Assembly: GCA_023014485.1 (NCBI GenBank)
Contig: JAJOZX010006160.1
Coordinates: 62,001-126,000 of the forward strand
Direction: 5' to 3'
DNA: 64,000 nucleotides
Source: Bathynomus jamesi
Lineage: Eukaryota; Arthropoda; Malacostraca; Isopoda; Cirolanidae
Below are positions 45,600 through 56,507 of the stretch, piece after piece. The notes beneath the pieces were generated by a model that saw only the letters and a list, made by a program, of their open reading frames with translations, searched no databases and was not told the DNA's origin. Made by a program: the position numbers and the translations under genes. Numbering within the stretch: the stretch's first letter is position 1; each line of letters begins with the position of its first letter.

Positions 45600-45905
45600 G
45601 TTCAATTTTCTAGTTTGGCGGCGTTACCACTCTCGATAATCGCCATTGTCGAATATCCCGCTTCGCAAAAGTATGATGTCGAAAATAGCATCAGGAATTT
45701 AAGAGCTTTGTTCGCGAGTTTTGGATTCTCAATAAACCTCATTCTCCAGAAGTCGGTTAGAGGTGTTTGCTTAGCCTCTAACTCGCGTTGACCGTCAGCG
45801 GAGATGTTCCGGGGCGCTTCCCGTTTTTTAACTGACAAATTACTCAAAGGGAATATTTTCAGAAAACTCGAATGGGTTCCGAACCTAGGTCGTCATCCAT
45901 TTATG
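45600..45905 (-). pseudogene. hAT transposase C-terminal remnant
   Basis: Minus frames show W-(x)-V-R-N-P-F-E-F (45905 side), then FWRMRF...PKLANKALKFLMLFSTSYFCEAGYSTMAII. This is the C-terminal hAT dimerisation region (FW...PxLA..AL..L..F.TSYxCExGFSxM). Relative to the remnant at 8350 the CE pair is kept. Stops separate the pieces. The rest of the element is not recognisable. Confidence 0.75.
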
Positions 45906-45956
45906 AGGCAAGTTTTTCCGTAACTGAAAGCTCAGTCGTTTCGAGCGTTTTATTAA

Positions 45957-46020
45957 TGTTCAATTTCATTCAATTTCATTCAATTTCATTCAATTTCATT
46001 CATTCATTCATTCATTCATT
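45957..46020. repeat. (CAATTTCATT)n / (CATT)n minisatellite
   Basis: Four copies of a 10-mer CAATTTCATT followed by CATT tetramers; the 10-mer probably arose from the tetramer array. Confidence 0.9.
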
Positions 46021-46564
46021 ATAAAAACGATCTCTTTATTTCATCTTATTTAGAGTATCTTCAAAAAAGGTTTTAGAAAGAAATTAATACGTAAACAAAT
46101 AATAATTTACACTCGATAATAATAGTTATGTTAACGTTAGATCGCCATGTTCGTTTCTTTGTTACTTACTAAAGCTCATTCATGAGAAACTTTAGTTACT
46201 ACGCGCGTTATTGAAATTGCGTTTAGTTCGCGTACGGGAATTTTATTCGTTCGTTGATCGTATTATTCGTCGTGTTATATTGTAGAGTGACTCGAGTCAT
46301 CATCTTGAAACTGAATGAATGCTAGCTATGGCTGACTCATGCACACGATATTGTGAAGTATAAACCATAAATTACAAAACCAGAAGACAAATGAATGAAA
46401 TGTGTGTTTAATATCTTTTTTTTTTCTAAGCGCCAGTTGTTAAATGAGAATCATAGTCATAGGGACAATGTATTAGACTTTGAATTGGTAGGCTACACAG
46501 TATTACTTGATAGAGAATTTATCATCTTGTATTGGGTTGCGTAACTTTTGGGGCACACTCTATA

Positions 46565-46596
<32 letters not shown>

Positions 46597-46633
46597 GTAT
46601 AATGATAAATTTTATTGGCAGGAGACAAATCCC

Positions 46634-46696
<63 letters not shown>

Positions 46697-47668
46697 ATTT
46701 CTTATTCAGATAATGTAAGAACATAAAACTGTTGGCCCAGATTCAACAATTTCTTTACGTTTGTATGCAGAATAAAAACAATTATCTGTATTTTTTTTTA
46801 AATAGTATTATTTTAATATTTATCTTCTGAATCGATTGATGTCTACACGTTTAAAATGCCACTTCAGGATTAATCTAGGTTTCAATCGTAATAATAATAC
46901 GTTTGAAAATTTTTTACTTCTCTCTTTTAAAATCAAATTTTGAAATGTAGGCAAGATGGTTTTTCGTTCGGGTTTTTTTACGTTAATCTCGTTTTTTATA
47001 TCGGCTTCCTTTCTTTGTCTTTTCTTTCCTTTCCTTCCCTTCTGTTTTTCCCCTTCAGGAGCGCGGAAGAAGTGTGGAGAAACCCGTTCGCCGCATTATA
47101 TTCCGAAAGGCGTCGCTTCTAAATCCCAGCGGCGCGTCCCAAGGGGGGAATTTTCCCCGAACGAATCAGAGTGACCGCATCGCGTATTCTCGGCCAGACG
47201 TCGACCGAGGCTGCAAAGACAATCTAGAAGGGTTATCAACAGCTTTAAATATTTGAAGAGGCGACAAAGAACCAGAAAACTCCGATTCTCACAGCGATTG
47301 TCGAACATTCTTCTTAAGTCTTCGCATTGGTCGACTCTCCAAGACGGAGAGACGGAAAAAAAGAAAAGTCTCGACCCGAGTAGAATAAAAACAGCGAGAA
47401 AGGGCTATTCATATCGATACATTTCGCTTATACACTCTCCGTGATGCATATTAAAGGTTGTAATAATACACGCAAAATAAACTTTTTGCTGCCGATAAAG
47501 ATGGCTGAAATATTTTTATTCAACTCAACAGTTACAGTAAAACTCATTTAAAGTTAAGTAAATATAGGAACTTTACGTTCCCTTTATTGTCTCATAGCTC
47601 TGAGTTGCACCTTGTTTTCTTTAATTATGTACTCTTTCTTTTTTGCTCTATCTATTCACACACCCCAT
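46021..47668. other. Unassigned sequence with TA tracts and a GC-richer patch
   Basis: (TA)n at 46560-46597 and 46638-46693. A GC-richer patch with several 60-72 codon frames lies at 47058-47440, preceded by a pyrimidine tract ending CCCCTTCAG (about 47050-47059) that resembles a splice acceptor. No domain is recognisable. Confidence 0.45.
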
Positions 47669-47678
47669 ATATATATAT

Positions 47679-47726
<48 letters not shown>
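47669..47726. repeat. (TA)n microsatellite
   Basis: TA tract with an early TTA break. Confidence 0.9.
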
Positions 47727-48532
<806 letters not shown>

Positions 48533-48754
48533 TGGTTGGCTAGTTAGTTAGATAACTAGATAGACAGAGATTGAAACATTTGCTGTGTTTATGCTTAACG
48601 AAACATTAGCTTTTGTTTCTACGAACTAAATGTGTATAGATTTTTCCATTTGTCATAGCCTCAAGTGCCAGTGGGGAAAAGTTTAATTGGTATAAAAGCA
48701 CATAGGGTTTACAGTTTATATATATATCTGGTATAAAAGCACATAGGTTTGCAA

Positions 48755-48770
48755 TATATATATATATATA

Positions 48771-48852
<82 letters not shown>
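48755..48852. repeat. (TA)n microsatellite
   Basis: Almost 50 TA units with one TCTA break. Just upstream GGTATAAAAGCACATAGG occurs twice (about 48696 and 48730). Confidence 0.9.
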
Positions 48853-48857
<5 letters not shown>

Positions 48858-48928
48858 ATTATTTCACGAAAGTAACAAGTGAAAAATATTTATGATGAAT
48901 AAAACCTCGAAGGAAAGGAAACAGAATG

Positions 48929-48968
48929 ATGCTCAAGCGCTTTCGTCTAATGACATCCTCAGGAACAC
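48929..48968 (-). ncRNA. Hammerhead-ribozyme-like motif, PLE left arm
   Basis: Minus strand: GTGTTC, CTGAGGA, T-GTC-ATTA-GAC, GAAAGCGCTT, GAGCAT. First and last hexamers pair (stem I, with G-U pairs); GTC/GAC forms a short stem II; stem III is only a base pair or two. This matches minimal type I hammerheads of Penelope-like elements. Confidence 0.5.
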
Positions 48969-49508
48969 TGAAGTACATAAAGAGTTACAGCCTATATATA
49001 GGTTACAAACAAAAATATGTGTATATATACAATAAACGGAGAAATAATAATAAAAAAAAAAATAAAGGATTGTGGGAGGTGCATACAAATTTGTAAGGAA
49101 AAACTACCGAAGGGGAGAGTGCTAAACCTTTGGTAAACTTGGATGCGTCTCTAATAACTTTTATTTTTCAATTTATTTTTATATATATCGGACTTAGACA
49201 AGAAGGGCAGAGTGCTAAAACCTGGGCAGATTTCCAGTATAAATTTGTATGCTCTTCTTACAAGTTTTATTTTTATTTTTCAATTTATTATTTTATTTTA
49301 ATTAACTATAACATTGGTTGGAAACAATTCATTTGAGTTTGTGTTGGATTCGAGAAAAATGCTAAAATTGGTAATTTTTCCTTACAAATTTGTATGCTCC
49401 TCCCACAATCCTTTATTTTTTTTTATATTATTATTTCTCCGTTTATTGTATATATATACACATTTTTTTTGTAACCTATATATAGGCTGTAACTCTTTAT
49501 GTACTTCA

Positions 49509-49548
49509 GTGTTCCTGAGGATGTCATTAGACGAAAGCGCTTGAGCAC
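49509..49548 (+). ncRNA. Hammerhead-ribozyme-like motif, PLE right arm
   Basis: GTGTTC-CTGAGGA-TGTCATTAGAC-GAAAGCGCTT-GAGCAC. Stem I is fully paired. One extra U lies between the CUGANGA core and stem II, a departure from the strict consensus. Confidence 0.5.
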
Positions 49549-49582
49549 CATTCTGTGTTTCCTTTCCTTCGTGGTTTTATTT

Positions 49583-49605
<23 letters not shown>

Positions 49606-49618
<13 letters not shown>

Positions 49619-51746
49619 GAGATTGCAGACACCAATCGACCGGGAAAGTTCTCCGGGGGGATGTTAGGCAGAAGACAGGGAGTGCTGGAACTCCCGTTTC
49701 TCTTGTCACTGTCCTTCTTAGCTGATCTTTTTCTATGTTTCATCTACTCTGTGAACAGTCCAGCATGCTCTCAAACACACACATCTCTCACCATTCCTCA
49801 GCACACATACATAGAGCTCTTACATACTACACAATCTTTTCAAAATTTAAAAAAAAAATGGCATCGGCCTCAAGAGCCTCAGAGTCGCCTGGGAAGGGAA
49901 CCATAAATGTCCCTTTTGCTGGCTTCCCCGCTGCCGATGCCGGGAATGCAGACAGGGGCAGCGGGCTAGTTCTGCTACTGCCCATTCGAGATGCTCTGGG
50001 CCTCTGCCTGATTCACTTTTCATAAACCTCTGCAACATTCGTGACCTTTCCTCAAATTTTTAATCTGTCGAATACCACCTCTCCTCCTCTAAACCTCACC
50101 TTCTCTTCCTCACTGAAACTCGGGTGTGTGAGGTGACTGACAGCAATCCCTTTTCTGTACGCTCCTACTTTCTCTATACTGAACTTCATTCCAAAGGTGG
50201 ACGTTACGTATATGTACGCAACGACCTAACTTGCTCTCGTTTTTCCGAACTTGAATCCTCCAAATTGTATATCCTCTGGCTACGGCTTACATGCCAATCT
50301 CAAACTTAATATATCTGCGCTGTCTACCTTTCTCCTAGTTCTACTGACTATCCAAACTCTTTGACTCCCTCACCTCCAAAGTGGAATACATTCTATCCCA
50401 CTCTCCTTTTGCTGAAATCACTTTTGTGGGTGAGTTCAATCCTCCCAAGAGGAGACGCTTTTGGCACTTTGGGGACGCTGACTGGGAGGCCCTTAGGCAA
50501 TACTTTTCTGATTTCCCGTGGTGATTACTGCTTCCGTGGCCGGGGCCCCTCTGAGTGTGCTGAGCGCATCATAGAGGTGATTCTCTCTGGTATGGAAGCG
50601 TACATTCCATACTCATTCCTGCTATTAATGCAAAAAAAAAAAAACTTGGTTTAACTTTGCTTGTTCTAATGCTCTCCGCAACAGAGAGGAGGCTTTCAAA
50701 AAGTACCGTCGCCATCGAACTCCTGTCTCTCAGCTTATATTTCTGCCCAGAATCGTGCAAAATCTGTTCTACGACTCGCCAAAAATTCCTTCATCAGACA
50801 AAAATGTCTGCGGTTGTAGCTGGCCACCGTTCTTCTCCTAAAGCTATTAATAGTGGCGTTCTTCAGGGCTCTGTTCTGTCACTTACTCTTTTCCTTTTAT
50901 TTATCAATGATCTGTTAAATCGCACTTCCTGTCCAATACATTCCTATACCGATGATTCCCATCTTCACTTCTCCACCCATTTCGCAAAGCGTCCCTCTCA
51001 ACAGTCACTCCATGCTTCGCGTACGACGGCTAGAGTGCACCTGACCTCTAATCTTTCTATTAGATCTGATTGGGGCAGAGAAAACTTTGTGGCTTTTAAT
51101 GTCTCAAAACCCTTCTTTCCACACGACTATCCCCTTACCTTCAACAAACACAACTCAATCCTTCTTCTTCTTCTCTTAACATTCTTCGTGTTTCCTTTTC
51201 TTGTGATTTTTCCTGGAAAGTTCAAATAATATTATACTCTCTTTCCAAACAGAGTCCAAGAGGTTAGGTGTGCTGTACCAACCCCGCTGTTTCTTCACCT
51301 CCACTCAGTTGCTGTCTCTGTACAGGGGTATTGTCCGCCCCTGTGTAGGGTACGCTTCTCATATGTGGGATGGCTCAACACTCGCAGCTCTACTCGACCG
51401 GGTGGAATCAAAGGCTTTTCGTCTCATCAATTCCCCCTCTTAGTGACTGCCTTTAATCCTCTCTCTTCGCCGCAGTGTTCCCTCACTCTCTCTTTACTAT
51501 CGCTATATGACTGACACTGCTCTTCTGAACTCTCCAACTACATGCCTCCTCCTTTAAGGACTTTGGACACATTCTCATTCCTTTTCTGTCCAACTGTCTA
51601 ACGCAAGGGTTAACCGTATTTTCAATCTTTCATCTACTGAAGCAGTCAACTCTGGAACAATCTTCCTACTCCATCCTTCCCCCTGTCTATGACCTCCACT
51701 CTTTCAAACGCAGAGCGTTCAGGCATCTCACAAACACTGGACCTTG
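49606..51746 (+). pseudogene. Decayed jockey-like non-LTR retrotransposon
   Basis: A possible N-terminal segment starts MASASRASESPGK at 49858. The endonuclease begins near 50019 (FINLCNIR, then HLLFLTETR and YVYVRNDLTCSR). About 50640-50800 is degraded and most of the middle, including the first half of the RT, is deleted. The RT resumes at 50803 with INSGVLQGSVLS, LFLLFINDLL and IHSYTDDSHLHF, where the catalytic box reads YTDD instead of YADD. The thumb continues in another frame with LLSLYRGIVRPCVGYASHMW. A full protein would be about 900 residues. Very similar elements are abundant in decapods as far as I recall. Inactive. Confidence 0.8.
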
Positions 51747-51817
51747 ATTTGGCTCTCTTCTTCCTCCTCTATGGAGGGCGTTTTTGCGGGCATTTGTCCT
51801 TGCCCCTCCTTCCTACG

Positions 51818-51877
<60 letters not shown>
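51818..51877. repeat. (TA)n microsatellite
   Basis: About 29 TA units then TTTATTTATT, 70 bp beyond the LINE end. Confidence 0.9.
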
Positions 51878-51881
<4 letters not shown>

Positions 51882-52053
51882 TTATTCAGTAAAAAGGGGG
51901 AAAGGGCATTTAACACTGAATTTACATTGTAATTTGATTTTTTTTTAATCAATTCAATGAAAAGATGTAAAACGTTTGAGACAATATAAAATTATTCTTG
52001 TTGATTATTAAGTAATGTTGGTGCATAGAAGTGAAGCGCATGTCCGTTTAGAA

Positions 52054-52306
52054 TCATAATATTTGGCGTCACATTAACACTTTTCATTTCATAATATTTT
52101 GGCATCACGTGGAGAACGTTTCATTTCATGATATTTGATATTACACTCAGCACGTTTCAGTCATCATATTTGGCGTCGCATACAGCAGTTTTATTTCATA
52201 ATATATCGCATCACACGCGGCACGTTTCATTTCATAATATTTGGCGTCACATAGAGCACGTTCATTTCATATATTTGGTATGACACGCAGCACGTTTCAT
52301 TTACAG
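52054..52306. repeat. Diverged ~36-bp minisatellite, about 7 units
   Basis: Units follow the pattern CATTTCATAATATTTGGCGT then CACAnnnAGCACGTTT. Units differ by substitutions and small indels, so the array is old. AT-rich left halves alternate with CG-bearing right halves. Confidence 0.8.
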
Positions 52307-53056
52307 TTCGTGTGGCGTTTACAGCACGAATACAATTACCCTTCGCATTTCACGAACGCAGAAAGGATCAACCACTGACATCATATATCGTATAAAACTA
52401 TTTAGTTGCACGCAGTAAAATTATAGCAGTGAATATTAAAATTCCGATTGGTTGCTCTTGATTTTAAGAAGAAATGAATTCTCTCTGCAATTCTAAATAT
52501 ATTAAAAAAACAGTTAGTTTGAAATGTCAAATCTAATTACTTAATGGTAAGAATACGATGTAACCAAACCACTAAAAAAATATATATATATTGACACATA
52601 AACTTTTGGTTTAATTTATTTTAGTATAAATTAATTACCAATTAATTAATATCATTTACCCAGTGACCATTTACAATATTATATATATTTTTTTTTTTTT
52701 TTCAAAGCGCAGTAATAATTTGTAAAATAATTACAAAACTTTAGCCTGTCTCACTTTCCCCACTTCCCCACTCCCCCGAAAAGAAGAAAGAAATGCTTTC
52801 ATTACTCATTTGAAAAACTTTTTTCTATATCTATTTTAATTCTTTCCCTCCCTTTATACCACAATCTTTGTTAAATCGAGACAACATTAGCAAGATTTAA
52901 TGTTAGATCCTAGCAAAGTTAGTGGCAATAGAAGGCGTTCTTATTGCGAAACAAACTTAAAACTTTTGCTGAAAGCCTAACATAAAAATATGATTTGTTT
53001 CATTGAAGCGAAAGGAAGCGTCGAAGCAGGTGAGAGACAGTGAGCAGTGGAAGAAG
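52307..53056. other. Unassigned AT-rich sequence
   Basis: No gene, repeat terminus or structured RNA seen. Confidence 0.55.
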
Positions 53057-53081
53057 AGAGAGAGAGAGAGAGGAGAGAGAG

Positions 53082-53138
<57 letters not shown>

Positions 53139-53140
53139 AG
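53057..53140. repeat. (GA)n microsatellite
   Basis: GA units with GGA breaks; the Arg-Glu frame across it is an artefact. Confidence 0.95.
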
Positions 53141-53229
53141 AGGTTTACCTATTTTTTATTGCACCCATAAATACATGTTCAATTCCATATATAAATACTT
53201 CATAAACATTTTGAACGATTTTACCTATC

Positions 53230-53231
<2 letters not shown>

Positions 53232-53269
<38 letters not shown>
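53232..53269. repeat. (GT)n microsatellite
   Basis: About 19 GT units. An (ATT)n tract follows at 53552-53583. Confidence 0.95.
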
Positions 53270-53274
<5 letters not shown>

Positions 53275-53549
53275 TAAATGGAGGGTCTCCTTAAATCTGA
53301 GAAAAGTTCTCAATGTCCCTGACAAGAGGAGTAAAGAAACTTCCTCGAATAAACACAACAATTAGAAAGAGTTTAATTCAACTAAATGATAGGTTGAAAA
53401 CAAGCAAGTGAAGAACGTGAAATGTAAATAGTATTAACTTTGAAGATGAGGATTCAAGTTAAAAAAAAAAAAGATAATTAGGTATCTTTCGGAATTAGTT
53501 TAGGTTTTCAGTTTTCAGATGTATATTACAAAGATAATAAAGTTAATGA

Positions 53550-53583
<34 letters not shown>

Positions 53584-53662
53584 TTATTATTTGTATTATT
53601 TTATTTGTTTATAAAATGGATTTTAAATAAGAGGAATTTTAACAACCAAATAATAATTTTTA

Positions 53663-53866
53663 GGATGTTCAATCTTTTTCGCAACGCGTAAGTTCGCGTG
53701 GCGGAGGGGGACCTACAGCTTTATACGCGGGATCCGAACCACCGGTTGTTACATAATCTGGACGCGGAGTAGAGTCTCCCATCCAACTGCCACCCAGACC
53801 CGGTGCCGCTTAATTCGTTCGTTCGACGGGAAGCGGCGTTACGACATTGGCAATGACGTAGCCCAG
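53663..53866 (-). mobile_element. 5S rRNA-derived SINE, copy 3 (best 5S match)
   Basis: On minus: CTGGGCTACGTCATTGCCAA, GAATTAAGCGGCACCGGGTC, TGGGTGGCAGTTGGATGGGA, GACTCTACTCCGCGTC, closest of the three to 5S box A, intermediate element and box C (CTTGGATGGGTGACC in many animals). The tail has GGTGGTTCGGATCCCGCG (tRNA B-box-like) and ends GTTGCGAAAAAGATTGAAC. Confidence 0.8.
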
Positions 53867-53870
53867 TTTA

Positions 53871-54292
53871 CCAACCAACTGACTTTTTGAACGGTTATCG
53901 ATACGCGAGACTTTATTTATAAGCGAGAACTAAGGCATCCATCGACAATGGACCCGCCGATTCGACTAAAGTATAGTATATGTTATATTCGTACCAAAAC
54001 GGCGCGAGATTAAGGATTTTGCTCATGGGATTCGGTCCCACTGACGCGAGTCCCGCGAACTTCGAGTTCTTAGACCTTTACCACCAGATTTCCCCGTAAG
54101 CAAAATCATCTTGATCGTAATTAAGAAGATGTACCTCCGCATCGGTGTGTCGCATCTTATTAATATTACATCATTTTAAAGGAGAAATTCTCAGAATTTT
54201 CTCGGAATTTTTTGAGTTGATTTTGAATCTTTTGTTGCAGGAAAAAAAACAGTTTTAGGTTGGAGAATGTTTAGCGTGTATGTAAGTCGAAT
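53871..54292. other. Unassigned sequence, CG-containing
   Basis: Slightly GC-richer with scattered CGCGAG motifs; no frame or repeat end recognised. Confidence 0.5.
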
Positions 54293-54730
54293 AGGGGTTG
54301 CGCGTCTTACGGTACCTAAGCGCCACCACAGGCGAAAACGTGTTTTTGATGGATATCACTATTTTCACCCTTCCTCTATCGCGTGGTTTGGGTTATAATG
54401 ACCTTACGACGCTAGAAGTATGGTTGAAAACCTTATGAAGCGAACTACTTTTTTCACCTCATTCTCTGCCAGAAATCGCACCCAAAGTTCGACATAATAA
54501 GAAAATCAAAAAATTTAAAAAAATATATATAAAATATAAAATATGAAAATCTATTCCAAAACCTCATCAACATCTTCATTAGCATACTTAGAACTCTAAT
54601 TTAGCCAAAAATGAACGTTCTAGCTCAATTAATAACAGAGATACTCTTGCCAGAATATTGCTGAACTTTGGAGGCGATTTCTGACGAATTTTAATTTTGG
54701 CGCTTGGATACCGTAAGACGCGGGACCCCT
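54293..54730. mobile_element. 438-bp TIR element of unknown superfamily
   Basis: AGGGGT..CGCGTCTTACGGTA with AAGCGCCA at the left is mirrored by TGGCGCTT and TACCGTAAGACGCG..ACCCCT at the right (TIR about 33 bp, 5 differences). No frame and no clear target duplication. Confidence 0.75.
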
Positions 54731-54913
54731 CATATATGACTTAGGCAAAAAGGTATTATTAATAGGCTGCACTTAATATTATGACATTTAATATTATGCG
54801 CACTCGGTGAAACCACAAAATTCAGTTCGAAAATTTAAAAATAAATAAATTAATATGCGTCTCATTGAAATTTATTTTAACAAGAAAGATTCCTGTTTGT
54901 TTGTTTGTGTTCA

Positions 54914-54915
<2 letters not shown>

Positions 54916-54963
<48 letters not shown>

Positions 54964-55019
54964 TCAGTTATTTTTGGTCTTCTCTCATTATGATCTTATT
55001 CTCTTCTCCATTATTTGTG

Positions 55020-55067
<48 letters not shown>
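54916..55067. repeat. (TA)n and (CT)n microsatellites
   Basis: (TA)n at 54916-54960 and (CT)n at 55023-55067, separated by 60 bp of unique sequence. Confidence 0.9.
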
Positions 55068-55072
<5 letters not shown>

Positions 55073-55368
55073 GCATTTCTGGGCGGCCATCTTCCCACCA
55101 TTGCTCTGACCGCAAGCGGGTCTCGCATACTGATAGGCGCAAAAGCTCACCAGGGACGGCGGACGAGATTTTGGCTGGGAATTGCCACTTTTAAGGGAAT
55201 CGCGTTAGAAGTCACGACAAGTCTTTCTTAACTTACTTCTTTAAGGAGATAAATAGAGGAAGATAAGACCTCCTCAACATCCGCAGTGTAATGTATGCAT
55301 CACAAGAAACCCAACTAATCAACCATTCTGTATAAAAACTTATTATAATATATAATGGTTTGGGCAGC

Positions 55369-55373
<5 letters not shown>
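55068..55373. other. Unassigned sequence
   Basis: GC-richer to 55230; no recognisable frame. Confidence 0.5.
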
Positions 55374-55429
<56 letters not shown>

Positions 55430-55487
55430 TTGCATATGTTTCAGCAACCTTTGTCTAGGCATCATGACGTCATTATCAAAATCGTTG

Positions 55488-55543
<56 letters not shown>
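55374..55543. repeat. Two (TA)n tracts with a 65-bp spacer
   Basis: TA tracts at 55374-55425 and 55491-55543. Confidence 0.9.
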
Positions 55544-55544
<1 letters not shown>

Positions 55545-55545
<1 letters not shown>

Positions 55546-55704
55546 GATGAATTTCACACTTAAACACGTGAAATGCATGAATGATGCAAACCCACACAAA
55601 GAAAAAGAAAAAATTATTCTAAGGCCTTTCGTGTATTCCGCAGTACACCTCGTCATTCCCTGACGAAAGGCCTTGGAATAATTTTTTTTTTCCTTGTGTG
55701 TTTG

Positions 55705-55710
<6 letters not shown>
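55545..55710 (+). mobile_element. Small palindromic TTTGCATCAT element, copy 3
   Basis: GGATGAATTTCACACTTAAA start, GTGTGTTTGCATCAT end. Arms 55581-55632 and 55663-55710 are inverse (ATGATGCAAACCCACAC..AAGGCCTTTCGT). The loop carries CGCAGTACACCTCGTCATT. (TA)n on both sides. Confidence 0.75.
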
Positions 55711-55736
<26 letters not shown>

Positions 55737-55740
<4 letters not shown>

Positions 55741-56031
55741 CTCGGTGGTGTAGTGGTCAGCGAGCGTCGCTGACTACGAATCCATCGGCTCCAGGATCGA
55801 GACCCGGTGATGGCAGGCGGCGCGCAGCAAACCCAGCTGTTCGTCCTTCCACATAATATAAATTGGTTGATAGATAAATGTAAATGGGTACCCTGGGTAG
55901 CCTAGTAGTTAAGATGCTGGGCTGCTGGTGGGGCGTGTTCGGATTCCACTTTAAACTGTAGGTGTAAGGTGGAGTGGCATGCTTGATCTTCGTCACAATG
56001 AACAGTTCGGGCGGAAGCTAAACCAAGGTTA
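55737..56031 (+). mobile_element. SINE-A copy starting at a (TA)n tract
   Basis: GCGCCTCGGTGGTGTAGTGG head, CTGACTACGAATCCATCGG arm, ATCGAGACCCGG B box, then the second module GGGTAGCCTAGTAGTTAAGA. It ends ...CTAAACCAAGGTTATA. A mariner MITE is inserted in its terminal TTATA. Confidence 0.85.
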
Positions 56032-56033
56032 TA

Positions 56034-56246
56034 CAGGGTGCCTCAGAAGTCTGGGTTCATAGACCATTAAGGTTATTTATTAATTTTGTATGCCAAAATC
56101 AGTGGGGGAACAAAGAAACATCCAGAGAAGCGTACGTGCAAGAATTGATATGTGTACGCAAGTTAATGGCATGCAGCAATTTGAACAATTATTAAAATAA
56201 AAGTAAAAAGTTAACTCTGACATGATTCCAGACTTCTGAGACGCCA
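56034..56246. mobile_element. 213-bp mariner-type MITE with transposase scrap
   Basis: GGGTGCCTCAGAAGTCTGG and the inverse of CCAGACTTCTGAGACGCC, with TA on both sides. The interior reads RARIDMCTQVNGMQQFEQLL in one frame, recalling the C-terminal ARVRRCIEVxGxHFEHLL of mariner transposases, so it derives from a full element by deletion. Confidence 0.8.
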
Positions 56247-56307
56247 TATATATATATACTGTATATATATATATATATATTATATATATATATATATATT
56301 ATATATA

Positions 56308-56346
<39 letters not shown>
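56247..56346. repeat. Interrupted (TA)n microsatellite
   Basis: TA alternation with CTGTA and TTA breaks. Confidence 0.85.
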
Positions 56347-56350
<4 letters not shown>

Positions 56351-56376
56351 AATTCAGAATGGTTCCCTGAGACAAT

Positions 56377-56497
56377 TATATGTTAAACACAGACCGTGCA
56401 TGGAACAAGGAACTCTTCTGGGAAAATTCGGACTATAGTGGATTTAATTTTCCCAGAAGAGTTCCTTGTTCCATGCACGGTCTGTGTTTAACATATA
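56377..56497. repeat. Perfect 52-bp inverted repeat, 17-nt loop
   Basis: Arms 56377-56428 (TATATGTTAAACACAGACCG...) and 56446-56497 are exact inverses over 52 bp; the loop is 17 nt. A transcript would fold into a long perfect hairpin. Unlike a typical miRNA precursor it has no bulges. Confidence 0.9.
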
Positions 56498-56507
56498 TAT
56501 ATATATA

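Larger units (their letters stand above)
48854..49587. mobile_element. Penelope-like element derivative: inverted tail joined to sense tail
   Basis: Left arm (to about 49116) is the inverse of 49370-49587: both hold GGAAAGGAAACA, the hammerhead-like block, GCCTATATATAGG and CAAATTTGTA(A/T)G. The middle starts with TTTGGTAAACTTGGATGC and GGGCAGATTTCCAGTATAAA, matching the 3' end of the PLE coding region and UTR at 63860-63980. So all coding sequence but its last codons is gone. (TA)n bounds both ends. Confidence 0.8.

Noticed and set aside
45417..45791. A 124-codon plus-strand protein
   Set aside because: It lies antisense to the hAT transposase C-terminal remnant, which has the recognisable motifs.
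52054..52306. CRISPR array
   Set aside because: Adjacent diverged units without unique spacers, in a clearly eukaryotic context; it is a minisatellite.
55600..55670. An active hammerhead ribozyme in the TTTGCATCAT element
   Set aside because: The invariant core C of CUGANGA is A in both copies and no stem I partner is adjacent.
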